Source of the DNA: Rhodovulum kholense
Lineage (GTDB): Bacteria; Pseudomonadota; Alphaproteobacteria; Rhodobacterales; Rhodobacteraceae
Direction: 5' to 3'
Length of the DNA stretch: 64,000 nucleotides
Assembly: GCF_003053725.1 (NCBI RefSeq)
Contig: NZ_QAYC01000008.1
Span: forward strand, 124,001 to 188,000
Shown: positions 25,745 through 35,200 of the stretch, one piece after another
Layout of the letters: every line of letters begins with the position of its first letter
How positions within the stretch are numbered: the stretch's first letter is position 1
Translations under genes and position numbers: made by a program
The notes under the pieces: model-generated
What the model was told of the DNA's origin: nothing
Seen by the model: the letters and a program-made list of their open reading frames with translations, nothing else
Database searches by the model: none

Positions 25745-26404
25745 ATGATCTTGTCACTTACCGGCGTCGGCAAGGCCTACGAGACCGGCGGCACCCGGGT
25801 CGAGGTGCTGCGCGGCGTCGATCTTTCGGTCGGCCCCGGCGAGACGGTCGCGCTGACCGGCGAATCCGGGTCCGGCAAAAGCACGCTTCTGCACCTGTGC
25901 GCCGGGCTCGACCGCGCCGACAGCGGCCGGATCGAGGTCGCGGGGCAGGACCTGACCGACGCCCCCGACCCGCGTCTTGCCGCGCTGAGGCGCCAGACCG
26001 TGGGGCTGGTCTTCCAGCAGTTCAACCTGATCCCCTCGCTTGACGTGGCCGCGAACCTCGCCTTCCAGGCCCGGCTTGCCGGACGCCACGACCCGGACTG
26101 GATCGCGGCTTTGGCCAGCCGCCTCGGGCTGTCGGCCCTGATGTCGCGCTATCCCGAACAGCTGTCGGGCGGCCAGCAGCAGCGTGTGGCCATCGGCCGG
26201 GCGCTGGCGATCCGGCCCGCGCTGTTGCTGGCCGACGAGCCCACCGGCAATCTTGACGAGGCCACGGGCGACGCGGTCATGGACCTGATGCTGGAGCTGG
26301 TGTCCGAGGCGGGCGCGGGACTTCTGATGGTGACCCATTCGCCCCGGCTCGCGGCAAGGCTCGGCCGCCGGGTGCATCTTGCGGGCGGGCGGCTCGCGGC
26401 ATGA
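25745..26404 (+). CDS. ABC transporter ATPase, LolD/MacB type
   Basis: The 219-residue ATPase has Walker A GESGSGKST near residue 39, VFQQFNLIPSLDV, signature LSGGQQQRVAIGRA near 140 and Walker B LLADEPTGNLDEATG. This pattern is typical of ATPases that pair with FtsX-type permeases. Its stop overlaps the permease start (ATGA). The three-gene set with 26401 and 28808 resembles the AttEFGH-like arrangement in other proteobacteria. Confidence 0.92.
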   Translation: MILSLTGVGKAYETGGTRVEVLRGVDLSVGPGETVALTGESGSGKSTLLHLCAGLDRADSGRIEVAGQDLTDAPDPRLAALRRQTVGLVFQQFNLIPSLDVAANLAFQARLAGRHDPDWIAALASRLGLSALMSRYPEQLSGGQQQRVAIGRALAIRPALLLADEPTGNLDEATGDAVMDLMLELVSEAGAGLLMVTHSPRLAARLGRRVHLAGGRLAA

Positions 26405-28818
26405 TCCGCACGGCCTTCACCGCGCTTCTGTCGCACTGGCGGCGCCACCCGCTGCAACTGGCGGGCCTGTTCCTGGGGCTGGCGCTTGCCACCGCGCTCT
26501 GGTCGGGGGTGCAGGCGATCAATGCCGAGGCGCGGCAAAGCTACGACCGGGCGGCGGCGGTGCTGTCGCAGGACCGGCTGGAAAGTCTCTCCAAGCGCGA
26601 CGGGCAGAATTTCGACCAGCAGGTCTTTCTGGACCTGCGCCGCGCGGGCTGGCTGGTCTCGCCGGTGCTGGAGGGCCGCTGGTCCCATCGCGGCGTGCCG
26701 GTGCGCATCCTCGGGGTCGATCCCTTCACCCTGCCTGCCGGAAGCCTGCCCGACGCGGTCACCGGACAGGACCGCACGGCCGAGTTCTTCTCGGACCAAG
26801 GGCTGGCCTTCGCCGCCCCCCAGACGGTCGAGGAACTGTCCCGCATCGGCGCCGAGGGCCTGCCGCCGCTGGCTGCAGCCGAGGGCATGGCGCCCGGTAT
26901 CCTCTTCGTCGATATCGGCGTGGCGCAGCGCCTCTTGCGCGCCGAGGGCCAAATCACCCGGCTGCTGGTCGCGCCCGATCAGCCGCTGCGCCAGCGGCCG
27001 CTGGCAGAGGTCGCGCCGACCCTTGCCCGCCAGACCCCGGTCGAGCAGGCCGACATGGGTGCGCTGACCGGCAGCTTTCATCTGAACCTGACCGCCTTCG
27101 GCTTCCTGTCATTCGCGGTGGGGCTGTTCATCGTGCATTCAGCCATCGGGCTCGCCTTCGAACAGCGCCGCCCGATCTTTCGCACGCTGCGCGCCCTTGG
27201 CCTGCCGCTGCGTACGCTGGTGGGCCTTCTGGCGGCCGAGATCATGGGCTTTGCCCTTGTGGCCGGGATCGTCGGCATCGCGCTTGGCTATGTCATCGCG
27301 GCGGGGCTGTTGCCGAACGTGGCGGCGACCCTGCGCGGGCTTTACGGCGCGACCGTCTCGGGCAGCCTGTCGCTGCGCCCCGAATGGGCGCTGGCGGGAC
27401 TGGGCATGGCTCTGGCGGGCGCGGGCGCGGCGGCGGCGCAAAGCCTCTGGCGTCTGGCGCGCATGCCGGTGCTGGCCCCCGCCCAGCCCCGCGCCTGGAC
27501 CCGCGCCTCGGCCCGCAGCCTTGGGTGGCAGACCGGGCTTGCGGGTCTTCTGGCGCTGATCGCCCTGGCCGCCGCGCTCTGGGGCGAGGGGCTGGTGGGC
27601 GGTTTCGTGCTGCTGGGAGCGCTTCTGCTGGCCGCGGCGCTGGTGCTGCCCGGAGCGCTGGCCATTGCACTGGCCCTCGGCGAGCGCCTGTCCAAGGGTG
27701 TCATCGCGCGGTGGTTCTGGGCCGACACCCGCCAGCAACTGCCGGGCCTGTCGCTGGCGCTGATGGCGCTGCTGCTGGCGCTTTCGGCCAATATCGGGGT
27801 CGGCACCATGGTGTCGAGCTTCCGGCTGGCCTTCACCGCCTGGCTCGACCAGCGCCTGCCGTCCGAGCTTTACGTGACTGCCCGCACCGAGGACGAGGCC
27901 CGGCGCCTCGCCGACTGGCTGGCCCCCCGCACCGACGCGCTGCTGCCGATCTGGAAGATCGACGGCACGATCCTCGGCCGCCCGGGCGAGGTCTATGGCG
28001 TCGCCGATCACCGCACCTATCCCGATCACTGGCCGATGCTTCTGGGCGACAAGACCGTCTGGCAGGTGCTGGCCCGAGGCGAGGGCGCCATCGTCAACGA
28101 ACAGCTCTGGCGCCGGGCGGGCCTGCATCTGGGCGATCCGGTGCCGCTGCCGGGCGGCGCGTCCCGGCCGCTGGTGGGGGTCTATGCCGATTACGGCAAC
28201 ACCAGGGGGCAGGTCATTATCGGCGTCGCCGATCTGGTCGCGCTTTATCCCGACATCGACCGGCTGCGCTATGCGATCCGCACCGATCCGGCCAAGGTGC
28301 CCGCGCTGCGCGATGCCATCGAGGACGCATTCCGCCTGCCGCAGGACAACATGATCTCGCAGCAGGAGGTCAAGACGATCTCGCTGATGGTGTTCGAACG
28401 GACCTTTGCCGTCACCGCCGCGCTGAACGTGCTGACCATGGGCGTCGCGGGTTTTGCCATGTTCATGAGCCTGCTGACGCTGTCGACCATGCGGCTGCCG
28501 CAGCTGGCCCCCGTCTGGGCACTGGGGCTGACCCGGGGGCGGCTGGCACGGCTGGAACTGCTGCGCGCGCTCTTGCTGGCCGCGCTGACCATGGTGCTGG
28601 CGGTGCCGGTGGGACTGTTGCTGGCCTGGGTGCTGCTGGCGGTCATCAATGTCGAGGCCTTCGGCTGGCGGCTGCCGATGCATCTTTTCCCGCGCGACTG
28701 GTTGTGGCTGGGGGCGCTGGCGCTGGCCGCCGCCGCGCTGGCCGCCGCCTGGCCCGCCTGGCGTCTGTCGCGCCTCGCGCCGGTCCACCTGCTGAAGGTC
28801 TTTGCCGATGAACGTTAG
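26401..28818 (+). CDS. FtsX-family ABC permease, large (YbbP-like)
   Basis: The 805-residue permease has an N-terminal membrane helix, a periplasmic domain (about residues 45-225), a block of helices, a second periplasmic domain, and a C-terminal FtsX core (AALNVLTMGVAGFAMFMSLL to the end). Such duplicated FtsX permeases act as mechanotransmission machines or lipoprotein/lipid exporters rather than importers. It overlaps the ATPase gene by 4 nt and the next gene by 11 nt, so all three are one transcript. Confidence 0.88.
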   Translation: MIRTAFTALLSHWRRHPLQLAGLFLGLALATALWSGVQAINAEARQSYDRAAAVLSQDRLESLSKRDGQNFDQQVFLDLRRAGWLVSPVLEGRWSHRGVPVRILGVDPFTLPAGSLPDAVTGQDRTAEFFSDQGLAFAAPQTVEELSRIGAEGLPPLAAAEGMAPGILFVDIGVAQRLLRAEGQITRLLVAPDQPLRQRPLAEVAPTLARQTPVEQADMGALTGSFHLNLTAFGFLSFAVGLFIVHSAIGLAFEQRRPIFRTLRALGLPLRTLVGLLAAEIMGFALVAGIVGIALGYVIAAGLLPNVAATLRGLYGATVSGSLSLRPEWALAGLGMALAGAGAAAAQSLWRLARMPVLAPAQPRAWTRASARSLGWQTGLAGLLALIALAAALWGEGLVGGFVLLGALLLAAALVLPGALAIALALGERLSKGVIARWFWADTRQQLPGLSLALMALLLALSANIGVGTMVSSFRLAFTAWLDQRLPSELYVTARTEDEARRLADWLAPRTDALLPIWKIDGTILGRPGEVYGVADHRTYPDHWPMLLGDKTVWQVLARGEGAIVNEQLWRRAGLHLGDPVPLPGGASRPLVGVYADYGNTRGQVIIGVADLVALYPDIDRLRYAIRTDPAKVPALRDAIEDAFRLPQDNMISQQEVKTISLMVFERTFAVTAALNVLTMGVAGFAMFMSLLTLSTMRLPQLAPVWALGLTRGRLARLELLRALLLAALTMVLAVPVGLLLAWVLLAVINVEAFGWRLPMHLFPRDWLWLGALALAAAALAAAWPAWRLSRLAPVHLLKVFADER

Positions 28819-29863
28819 GCCCCTTCTGATCGCGCTGCTGCTGCCGCTTCCGGCCCTCGCCCAGGGCTTTGCCGGGCTCGGCACCACCGAGGACGGCTTT
28901 GCCCTGCCCAGCCCCGACACACGGCTGCAGTTCCCCGCCGATCACGGCGCCCACCCGGATTTCCGGATCGAGTGGTGGTATGTCACCGCCAACCTCAGGG
29001 GCGCGGACGGGCGGGACTACGGCACCCAGTGGACGCTGTTCCGTAACGCGCTGGCGCCGGGCGATCCGGGCGAGGGCTGGCAGACCCGGACTGCATGGAT
29101 GGCCCATGCCGCCCTGACCTCGGCCGAGGACCACCGCACCGCCGAGCGGCTGGCCCGCGGCGGGATCGGGCAGGCAGGCGTCACGCTCGATCCGTTCCGG
29201 GCCGAGATCGACGACTGGGTGATGGTCAGCATCGCCGCCCCCGGCGCCGATCCGCTTTCGGCGCTCAGCCTCACCGCAAACGGCACCGGCTTTGCCTACG
29301 ATCTGGCGCTTGCGGCCACCGGCCCGCTGGTTCTGCAGGGCACGCAGGGCTATTCGGTCAAGTCCGAGGACGGGCAGGCCAGCCATTACTATTCGCAGCC
29401 CTTCTACCGGGTCACGGGCCGTCTGGACTTCCCCGACCGCAGCGTGACGGTCGAGGGCACGGCCTGGCTCGACCGGGAATGGTCCAGCCAGCCGCTGGCC
29501 GAGGACCAGACCGGCTGGGACTGGCTGTCGCTGCATCTCGACGGCGGGGCCAGGCTGATGGTCTACCGGCTGAGGGGCGCCCGGGGCGACTATACCACCG
29601 GCACCTGGATCGCGCCGGACGGCACGCCCACGCCGCTGGCCCCCGGCGAGGTCGAGATGATCCCGGGCACGACCACCCGCGTCGCGGGCCGCGAGATCCC
29701 GACCGCGTGGCGGGTCCGCCTTCCGGCCCGCGATCTCGACATCGCCATCGCGGCGATGCAACCGCAGGCCTGGAACGACACCCGCGTGCCCTACTGGGAA
29801 GGGCCCGTCACCGCCACCGGCAGCCATCCGGGCGAGGGCTATCTGGAAATGACAGGCTACTAG
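28808..29863 (+). CDS. exported lipocalin-like protein of the AttH/CrtC family
   Basis: The 351-residue protein has a short signal peptide (MNVRPLLIALLLPLPALA). A CrtC/AttH-type domain pair follows: RIEWWYVTANLRG and WTLFRNAL early, YYSQPFYRVTGRL and DREWSSQPLAEDQTGWDWLS in the middle, and WEGPVTATG near the end. AttH-like proteins accompany FtsX-type ABC systems; CrtC relatives are hydratases. The partner role here is likely in envelope transport. The ATG at 28808 is inside the permease gene; an upstream TTG adds two residues. Confidence 0.87.
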   Translation: MNVRPLLIALLLPLPALAQGFAGLGTTEDGFALPSPDTRLQFPADHGAHPDFRIEWWYVTANLRGADGRDYGTQWTLFRNALAPGDPGEGWQTRTAWMAHAALTSAEDHRTAERLARGGIGQAGVTLDPFRAEIDDWVMVSIAAPGADPLSALSLTANGTGFAYDLALAATGPLVLQGTQGYSVKSEDGQASHYYSQPFYRVTGRLDFPDRSVTVEGTAWLDREWSSQPLAEDQTGWDWLSLHLDGGARLMVYRLRGARGDYTTGTWIAPDGTPTPLAPGEVEMIPGTTTRVAGREIPTAWRVRLPARDLDIAIAAMQPQAWNDTRVPYWEGPVTATGSHPGEGYLEMTGY

Positions 29864-29866
29864 CCC

Positions 29867-30988
29867 ATGGCCCCGCATCTTGTCTTGATCGGCGGTGGCC
29901 ACACCCATGCGCTGGTCCTGCGCGCGCTGATCGGGCGCCCGGCGACGGGCCTGCGGCTGACGCTGATCGACCCCGAGCCGCGGGCCGCCTATTCCGGCAT
30001 GTTGCCGGGCTTCGTCGCGGGACATTACCGGCTCGACCAGTTGCAGATCGACCTTGCGCGGCTGGCGCGCGCGGCGGGCGCCCGGCTGATCCTCGGCCGG
30101 GCCGACGGGCTCGACACCGGCAACCGGCGCGTCCATGTCGCAGGGCAGACGCCCGTGCCCTACGACATCGCCTCGCTCGATATCGGCATCTCCTCGGACC
30201 TGCCCGGCCTGCCGGGATTTGCCGCCCATGCCGTGCCCGCCAAGCCGCTCGGTCCCTTCGCCGCGCGCTGGCAAGGCTTTGCGGCCGATGCCGCCGCGGG
30301 CCTTGTGGCGCCTCGGGTAACGGTGATCGGCGCGGGCGTGGCGGGGGTCGAGCTGGCGCTGGCCGCGCAGTACCGTCTGGCCGGTACCGGGCGGGTGCCC
30401 CAGATCACGTTGCTGGATGCGACCCCCGAGATCCTGCGCGACGTGCGGCCGCCCGCCCGCGCCGCGATGACCGACCGGCTCGCGCGGCAGGGGATCGTGC
30501 TGCGCACCGGCGTCCGGGTCGCCCGGATCGAGGCGGCGGGCGTGGTGCTGGACAGCGGCGAGCAGATCCCGGCCGCCCTGGTCATCGGCGCGGCGGGCAC
30601 GCGCCCGCAGGGCTGGCTGGCGGGCACCGGGCTGCACCTGACCGACGGCTTCGTGACGGTCGACGAGACCCTGCGCGCGGTCTCGGACCCCGGCGTTTTC
30701 GCGGCGGGCGACTGCGCGCATCTCTCGCACGCGCCCCGGCCCAAGGCGGGCGTCTTCGCGGTGCGCGAGGCGCCGGTGCTGCGCGAAAACCTGATCGCCG
30801 CGCTGACCGGGCGGCCGCTGACCGCCTACCGCCCGCAGAAGGAGTATCTGAAGCTCATCTCGATGGGCGAGAAGCGCGCGGCCGCCGACCGCTGGCCGGT
30901 GCGCATCGAGGGCCGCTGGGTCTGGCGCTGGAAGGACCGCATCGACCGCAGGTTCATGGCGCAGTTCCACGACCGGCCCGGAGCCTGA
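29867..30988 (+). CDS. FAD/NAD-dependent oxidoreductase resembling the N-terminal half of SelD fusions
   Basis: The 373-residue flavoprotein has two Rossmann motifs (LIGGGHTHALVLRAL at the start; VTVIGAGVAGVELALAAQ near residue 148) and GVFAAGDCAHL near 283. Its C-terminus reads YLKLISMGEKRA ... WRWKDRIDRRFM, as in the NDH-like domain that is fused to selenide,water dikinase (SelD) in many proteobacteria. Here the gene ends just after that point and no SelD domain follows; mnmH lies convergent 3 nt away. The product may be a quinone or thiol/selenium oxidoreductase. It starts 3 nt after the AttH-like gene. Confidence 0.8.
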   Translation: MAPHLVLIGGGHTHALVLRALIGRPATGLRLTLIDPEPRAAYSGMLPGFVAGHYRLDQLQIDLARLARAAGARLILGRADGLDTGNRRVHVAGQTPVPYDIASLDIGISSDLPGLPGFAAHAVPAKPLGPFAARWQGFAADAAAGLVAPRVTVIGAGVAGVELALAAQYRLAGTGRVPQITLLDATPEILRDVRPPARAAMTDRLARQGIVLRTGVRVARIEAAGVVLDSGEQIPAALVIGAAGTRPQGWLAGTGLHLTDGFVTVDETLRAVSDPGVFAAGDCAHLSHAPRPKAGVFAVREAPVLRENLIAALTGRPLTAYRPQKEYLKLISMGEKRAAADRWPVRIEGRWVWRWKDRIDRRFMAQFHDRPGA

Positions 30989-30991
30989 CGC

Positions 30992-32053
30992 CTAAAGCTG
31001 CGCCAGCGCGTCGATTTCGGCCATCAGTCCGGGCAGCGCCGCCGCCAGCGCGGCGGGGTCGAGCCCGTCCAGCGTCACGCGGCGCGTCGGCCGGTCCTCG
31101 AACCGCGCGCGCTGGCGCCCGTAGCGCGGGTCGTAATGGTCGGCCATCAGCCCTGCAGCCAGGGTCTCGAACGCGCCCTCGGCGGCCAGCGCGCGCCAGG
31201 CCTCGATCCGGCCGCGCGGATGCTGCGGCGCCAGCCCGTCGATGGTGGCCAGAAGCCGCGCCGGGTCATCGGTCACGTCCCGGTAGCGCCGCGCCAGATA
31301 GGCCGCGCGCGCCGCCAGCGGCACCGACAGCTCCAGCCGGGGTGCGGCCTTCATCGCCTCCCACAGCCCCCGGGGCAGGTTGAGATGGCCGATCTTGCTC
31401 GATTCCGCCTCGATCACCACGGGGCGCAGCGGATCGAGCGCGGCGCGGGCCATCGCCAGCGCCGTCTCGAACCCCTTCTGCGCGGGCTGGCCGCCCGGCA
31501 TCGCACCGAAAAGCGACCCGCGATGGTTGGCAAGGCCCTCCAGATCCAGCACCTGCACCCCGGCCGCGCGCAGCAGGCCGAGGATCTCGGTCTTGGCGGT
31601 GCCGGTATTGCCGTCGAGCAGAACCGCCGGCGCCGGCCAGGGCTGGTCGTAAAGCGCCTCCTGCACCAGCCGGCGATAGCTGCGCCAGCCGCCTTCGATC
31701 GTCTCGGCGCGCCAGCCGATCTGGCCGAGGATCAGCGCGAAAGACCCCGAGCGCTGGCCCCCGCGCCAGCAATAGACCAGCGGGCGATAGCTCTTGGGCT
31801 TGTCGGCCAGCGCGGTCTCGATATGCATCGCGGCGTTCCGCGCGACGAGGGCGGCGCCGATCTTGCGGGCCAGAAACGGGCTTTGCCTGGTGTAGATCGT
31901 GCCGACCCGCGCGCGCTCCTCGTTCGACAGGATGGGCAGGGAAATCGCGCCGGGAATGTGATCCTCGGCGTATTCCGCCGGCGAGCGCACGTCGAGGATC
32001 TCGTCGAAATCGAGCGCCGCAAGATCGGTGAGGGAAGCAAGCGAAACCGGCAT
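30992..32053 (-). CDS. mnmH: tRNA 2-selenouridine synthase (MnmH/SelU)
   Basis: The 353-residue protein has an N-terminal rhodanese domain (DVRSPAEYAEDHIPGAISLP; Cys95 in YCWRGGQRSGS) and a C-terminal P-loop domain with LLDGNTGTAKTEIL (Gly148-Thr155). MnmH replaces sulfur with selenium, by way of geranylation, at 2-thiouridine 34 of Lys, Glu and Gln tRNAs. The Walker A shows Ala153 where a Gly is usual; whether that is common in this clade I cannot say. No selD occurs in the window. Confidence 0.93.
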   Translation of the reverse strand: MPVSLASLTDLAALDFDEILDVRSPAEYAEDHIPGAISLPILSNEERARVGTIYTRQSPFLARKIGAALVARNAAMHIETALADKPKSYRPLVYCWRGGQRSGSFALILGQIGWRAETIEGGWRSYRRLVQEALYDQPWPAPAVLLDGNTGTAKTEILGLLRAAGVQVLDLEGLANHRGSLFGAMPGGQPAQKGFETALAMARAALDPLRPVVIEAESSKIGHLNLPRGLWEAMKAAPRLELSVPLAARAAYLARRYRDVTDDPARLLATIDGLAPQHPRGRIEAWRALAAEGAFETLAAGLMADHYDPRYGRQRARFEDRPTRRVTLDGLDPAALAAALPGLMAEIDALAQL

Positions 32054-32266
32054 GGACCTGTTCTAGGACCGGCCGGGCCTTCCGGGAAGCGGTATTCGCG
32101 GCCCCCCATTGGCCAGAGCAGGACGGCGCGGGGACCGTGCCCGGCACCATTTCCGCAATATCTTGTGGAAAACCCCGGCATCGCACCGATATGAAGGGCG
32201 GCGCGCTTGACAGGCCCGGGCCTTGCCCGAAGGATCGCAAGACCACGCGGAATCAGGAGACCCCGT
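32054..32266. other. intergenic region between mnmH and smc
   Basis: These 213 bases separate divergent mnmH and smc and should carry both promoters. No gene is visible. A moderately A/T-rich stretch lies at 32150-32200. Confidence 0.5.
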
Positions 32267-35200
32267 TTGCGTTTCACCCGGCTCAGGCTGAACGGCTTCA
32301 AGAGCTTCGTCGATCCCACCGATCTGGTGATCGCCGACGGCCTGACCGGCGTCGTCGGGCCGAACGGCTGCGGCAAGTCGAACCTGCTTGAGGCGCTGCG
32401 CTGGGTGATGGGCGAGAACCGTCCGACCGCGATGCGTGGCGGCGGCATGGAAGACGTGATCTTCGCGGGCACCTCGACCCGCTCGGCGCGCAATTTCGCC
32501 GAGGTCAGCCTGCAGATCGACAATGCCGACCGGCTGGCGCCTGCGGGCTTCAACGACAGCGACATGCTGGACGTGATCCGCCGCATCACCCGCGACGCGG
32601 GCTCGGCCTATAAGCTCAACGGCAAGGACGTGCGCGCGCGCGACGTGCAGATGCTGTTTGCCGATGCCTCGACCGGCGCAACCTCGCCCGCGCTGGTCCG
32701 GCAGGGCCAGATTTCCGAACTGATCAACGCCAAGCCGCGCGCCCGGCGCCGCATCCTCGAGGACGCGGCCGGGATCGCGGGGCTTTACCAGCGCCGCCAC
32801 GAGGCGGAACTGCGGCTGAACGCGGCCGAACAGAACCTTGCCCGGGTCGATGACGTGCTGGAACAGCTGGCCCAGCAACTGGCGCAACTGGCGCGGCAGG
32901 CGAAACAGGCCGCGCGCTACCGCGCCATCGCCGAAGAGCTGCGCCGGGCCGAGGGCACGCTGCTGTTCCGCCGCTGGCAGGAGGCCGATACCGCCCGCGC
33001 CGCCGCCGAAGCCGCGCTGACCGAACGCACCCGCGAGGCCGGCCGCGCCGAGACCGCCGCGCGCGAGGCCGACCGGCTGCGGACCGAGGCCGACACCGCC
33101 CTGCCCGCGCTCCGCGAGGAAGAGGCCATTGCCGCCGCCGTGCTGCAACGCCTGAGCGTGCAGCGGGACGCGCTGGTGCAGGAAGACGAGCGCGCGCGCC
33201 AGGCGATCCAGACCCTGACCGGCCGGATAGACCAGATGACCCGCGACATCGAGCGCGAGGCGGCGCTGAACCGCGACGCGGGCGAGACGCTGGAACGGCT
33301 CGAGACCGAGGCCGCCGAGCTGTCGGCCGAGCATGAGGGCCATGACGCCGCGCTTGACGAGGCGGCCGAGGCCGCTCATGCCGCCGCCGAGGTGCTGCGC
33401 GACCGCGAAGAGGCGCAAAGCCAGATGACCGAGGACATGGCCCGACTGGTCGCGCGCCATCAGTCGGCCCAGCGCCTGCGCGAGGACGCGGCCCGCACAC
33501 TGCAACGCAACGAGGACGAGGCCGCCAAGGCGCGCGCCACCGTCACTGCCGCCGACGCGAACCTTGCCACCGCGCGTACCGCGATGGACGAGGCCGCCGC
33601 CCGGCAGGATGCGGCCCAGGACACGGCCGAAGAGGCCGAGGCGCGGCTGATCGCGACCGACGAGGCCCGGGCCGAGATCCAGTCCCGCGAGGCCGAGGCG
33701 CGGGCGCAGAAATCCTCGGCCGAGGGCGAGGCCGGGGCGTTGAGGGCCGAGGTCGGGGCGCTGGCCCGGCTGGTCGAGCGCGACACCGCCGAAGGCGGCC
33801 AGATCCTCGATCTGCTGGGCGTCGACAAGGGCTATGAAAAGGCGCTGGGTGCGGCGCTGGCCGACGATCTGCGCGCGCCGGTGGTGCGGGACGGCGCGGC
33901 CTCGGGCTGGCTGGCGCTGCCGCCCTACCCGTCCGAGCCGCCCCTGCCCGAGGGGGCGGCGCCGCTGTCGGCCCATGTCGCGGTGCCCGAGGCGCTGATC
34001 CGCCGGATCGGCCAGATCGGGCTGGTGCCCGATGCCGAAACCGGGGCGCGGCTGCAACCCGCTCTTGGCCCCGGCCAGCGGCTGGTCAGCCCGGCGGGCG
34101 ATCTCTGGCGCTGGGACGGGTTCCGCGCCGCCGCCGCCGATGCGCCCAGCGCCGCGGCGCTCCGGCTGCAACAGCTGAACCGTCTGGCCGAGCTTCGGCG
34201 CGATCTGGACGAGGCCGAGATACGGGCAGAGACCGCGTCCGAGGCGCATGAGGCGCTGTCGCGCGAGCTGCAGGCCGCGACCGAGGCCGACCGCGCCGCC
34301 CGCGAGGCCCGCCGCGAGGCCGACCGCGCGCTGGCCGATCTGGGCCGCGCCCTGTCGCGGGCCGAGGCCGACCGCCAGATGGCCGAGAGCCGGCTTGAAA
34401 CCGCGCGGATGGCGGTGCTGCGCCACGAGGACGAGGCGACCGGCGCGCGTCTTCGGCTGAGCGAGGCCGAGGGGCAACTGGCCTCGCTGGGCGATCTCGA
34501 TGCGGCGCGGGCGCGGCTGGAAGACGTGCGCACCACGGTCGAGGCCGCGCGGATGACGATGATCGCCCGCCGCGCCGCCCATGACGAGCTGAAACGCGAC
34601 GGCGAGGCGCGCACCAAGCGGCTGGCGCAGATCGCGCGCGAGGCCCAGACTTGGCGCCAGCGGCTCGACACCGCCGGAACCCGCGTCGCCGAGCTTGAAA
34701 GCCGCAGGGCCGCGTCCGAAGAGGAGCTCGACCGCGCCGCCGCCCTGCCCGAGGAAATCGCCGAACGCCGCGAGGATCTGGCCGGTCAGATCGAGACCGC
34801 CGAGACCCGGCGCGCCGCCGCCGCCGAAGCGCTGGCCGCGGCCGAGACCCGGGCCCGCGAGGCCGATCATGCCGCCCGCGAGGCCGAGCGCCGGGCGGGC
34901 GAGGCCCGCGAGGCCCGCGCCGCGACCGAGGCCCGCGCCGAGGCCGCCCGCGAGACGGTGGCCCAGGCCACCGCCCGGATCGCCGAAGAGCTGGAAACAA
35001 CGCCCGCCGACCTGCTGGACAAGCTGGGCGACGACCCCGACCGGATGGCGTCGGCCGAGACGATCGAGCATGAGGTGACCCGGCTCAAGCGTCAGCGCGA
35101 GGCGCTGGGCGCGGTCAACCTGCGCGCCGAGGAGGATGCGCGCGCGGTGCAGGAAGAACATGACACCCTCACCGCCGAAAAGCATGACCTCGACGAGGCG

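Noticed and set aside
27139-28920. 593-codon minus-strand frame opposite the FtsX permease
   Set aside because: Gln/Arg/Gly-rich shadow of the permease gene with no recognisable domain.
32063-35185. 1040-codon minus-strand frame opposite smc
   Set aside because: Shadow of the coiled-coil gene; Leu/Gly-rich repetitive composition is a product of reading Glu/Ala codons backward.
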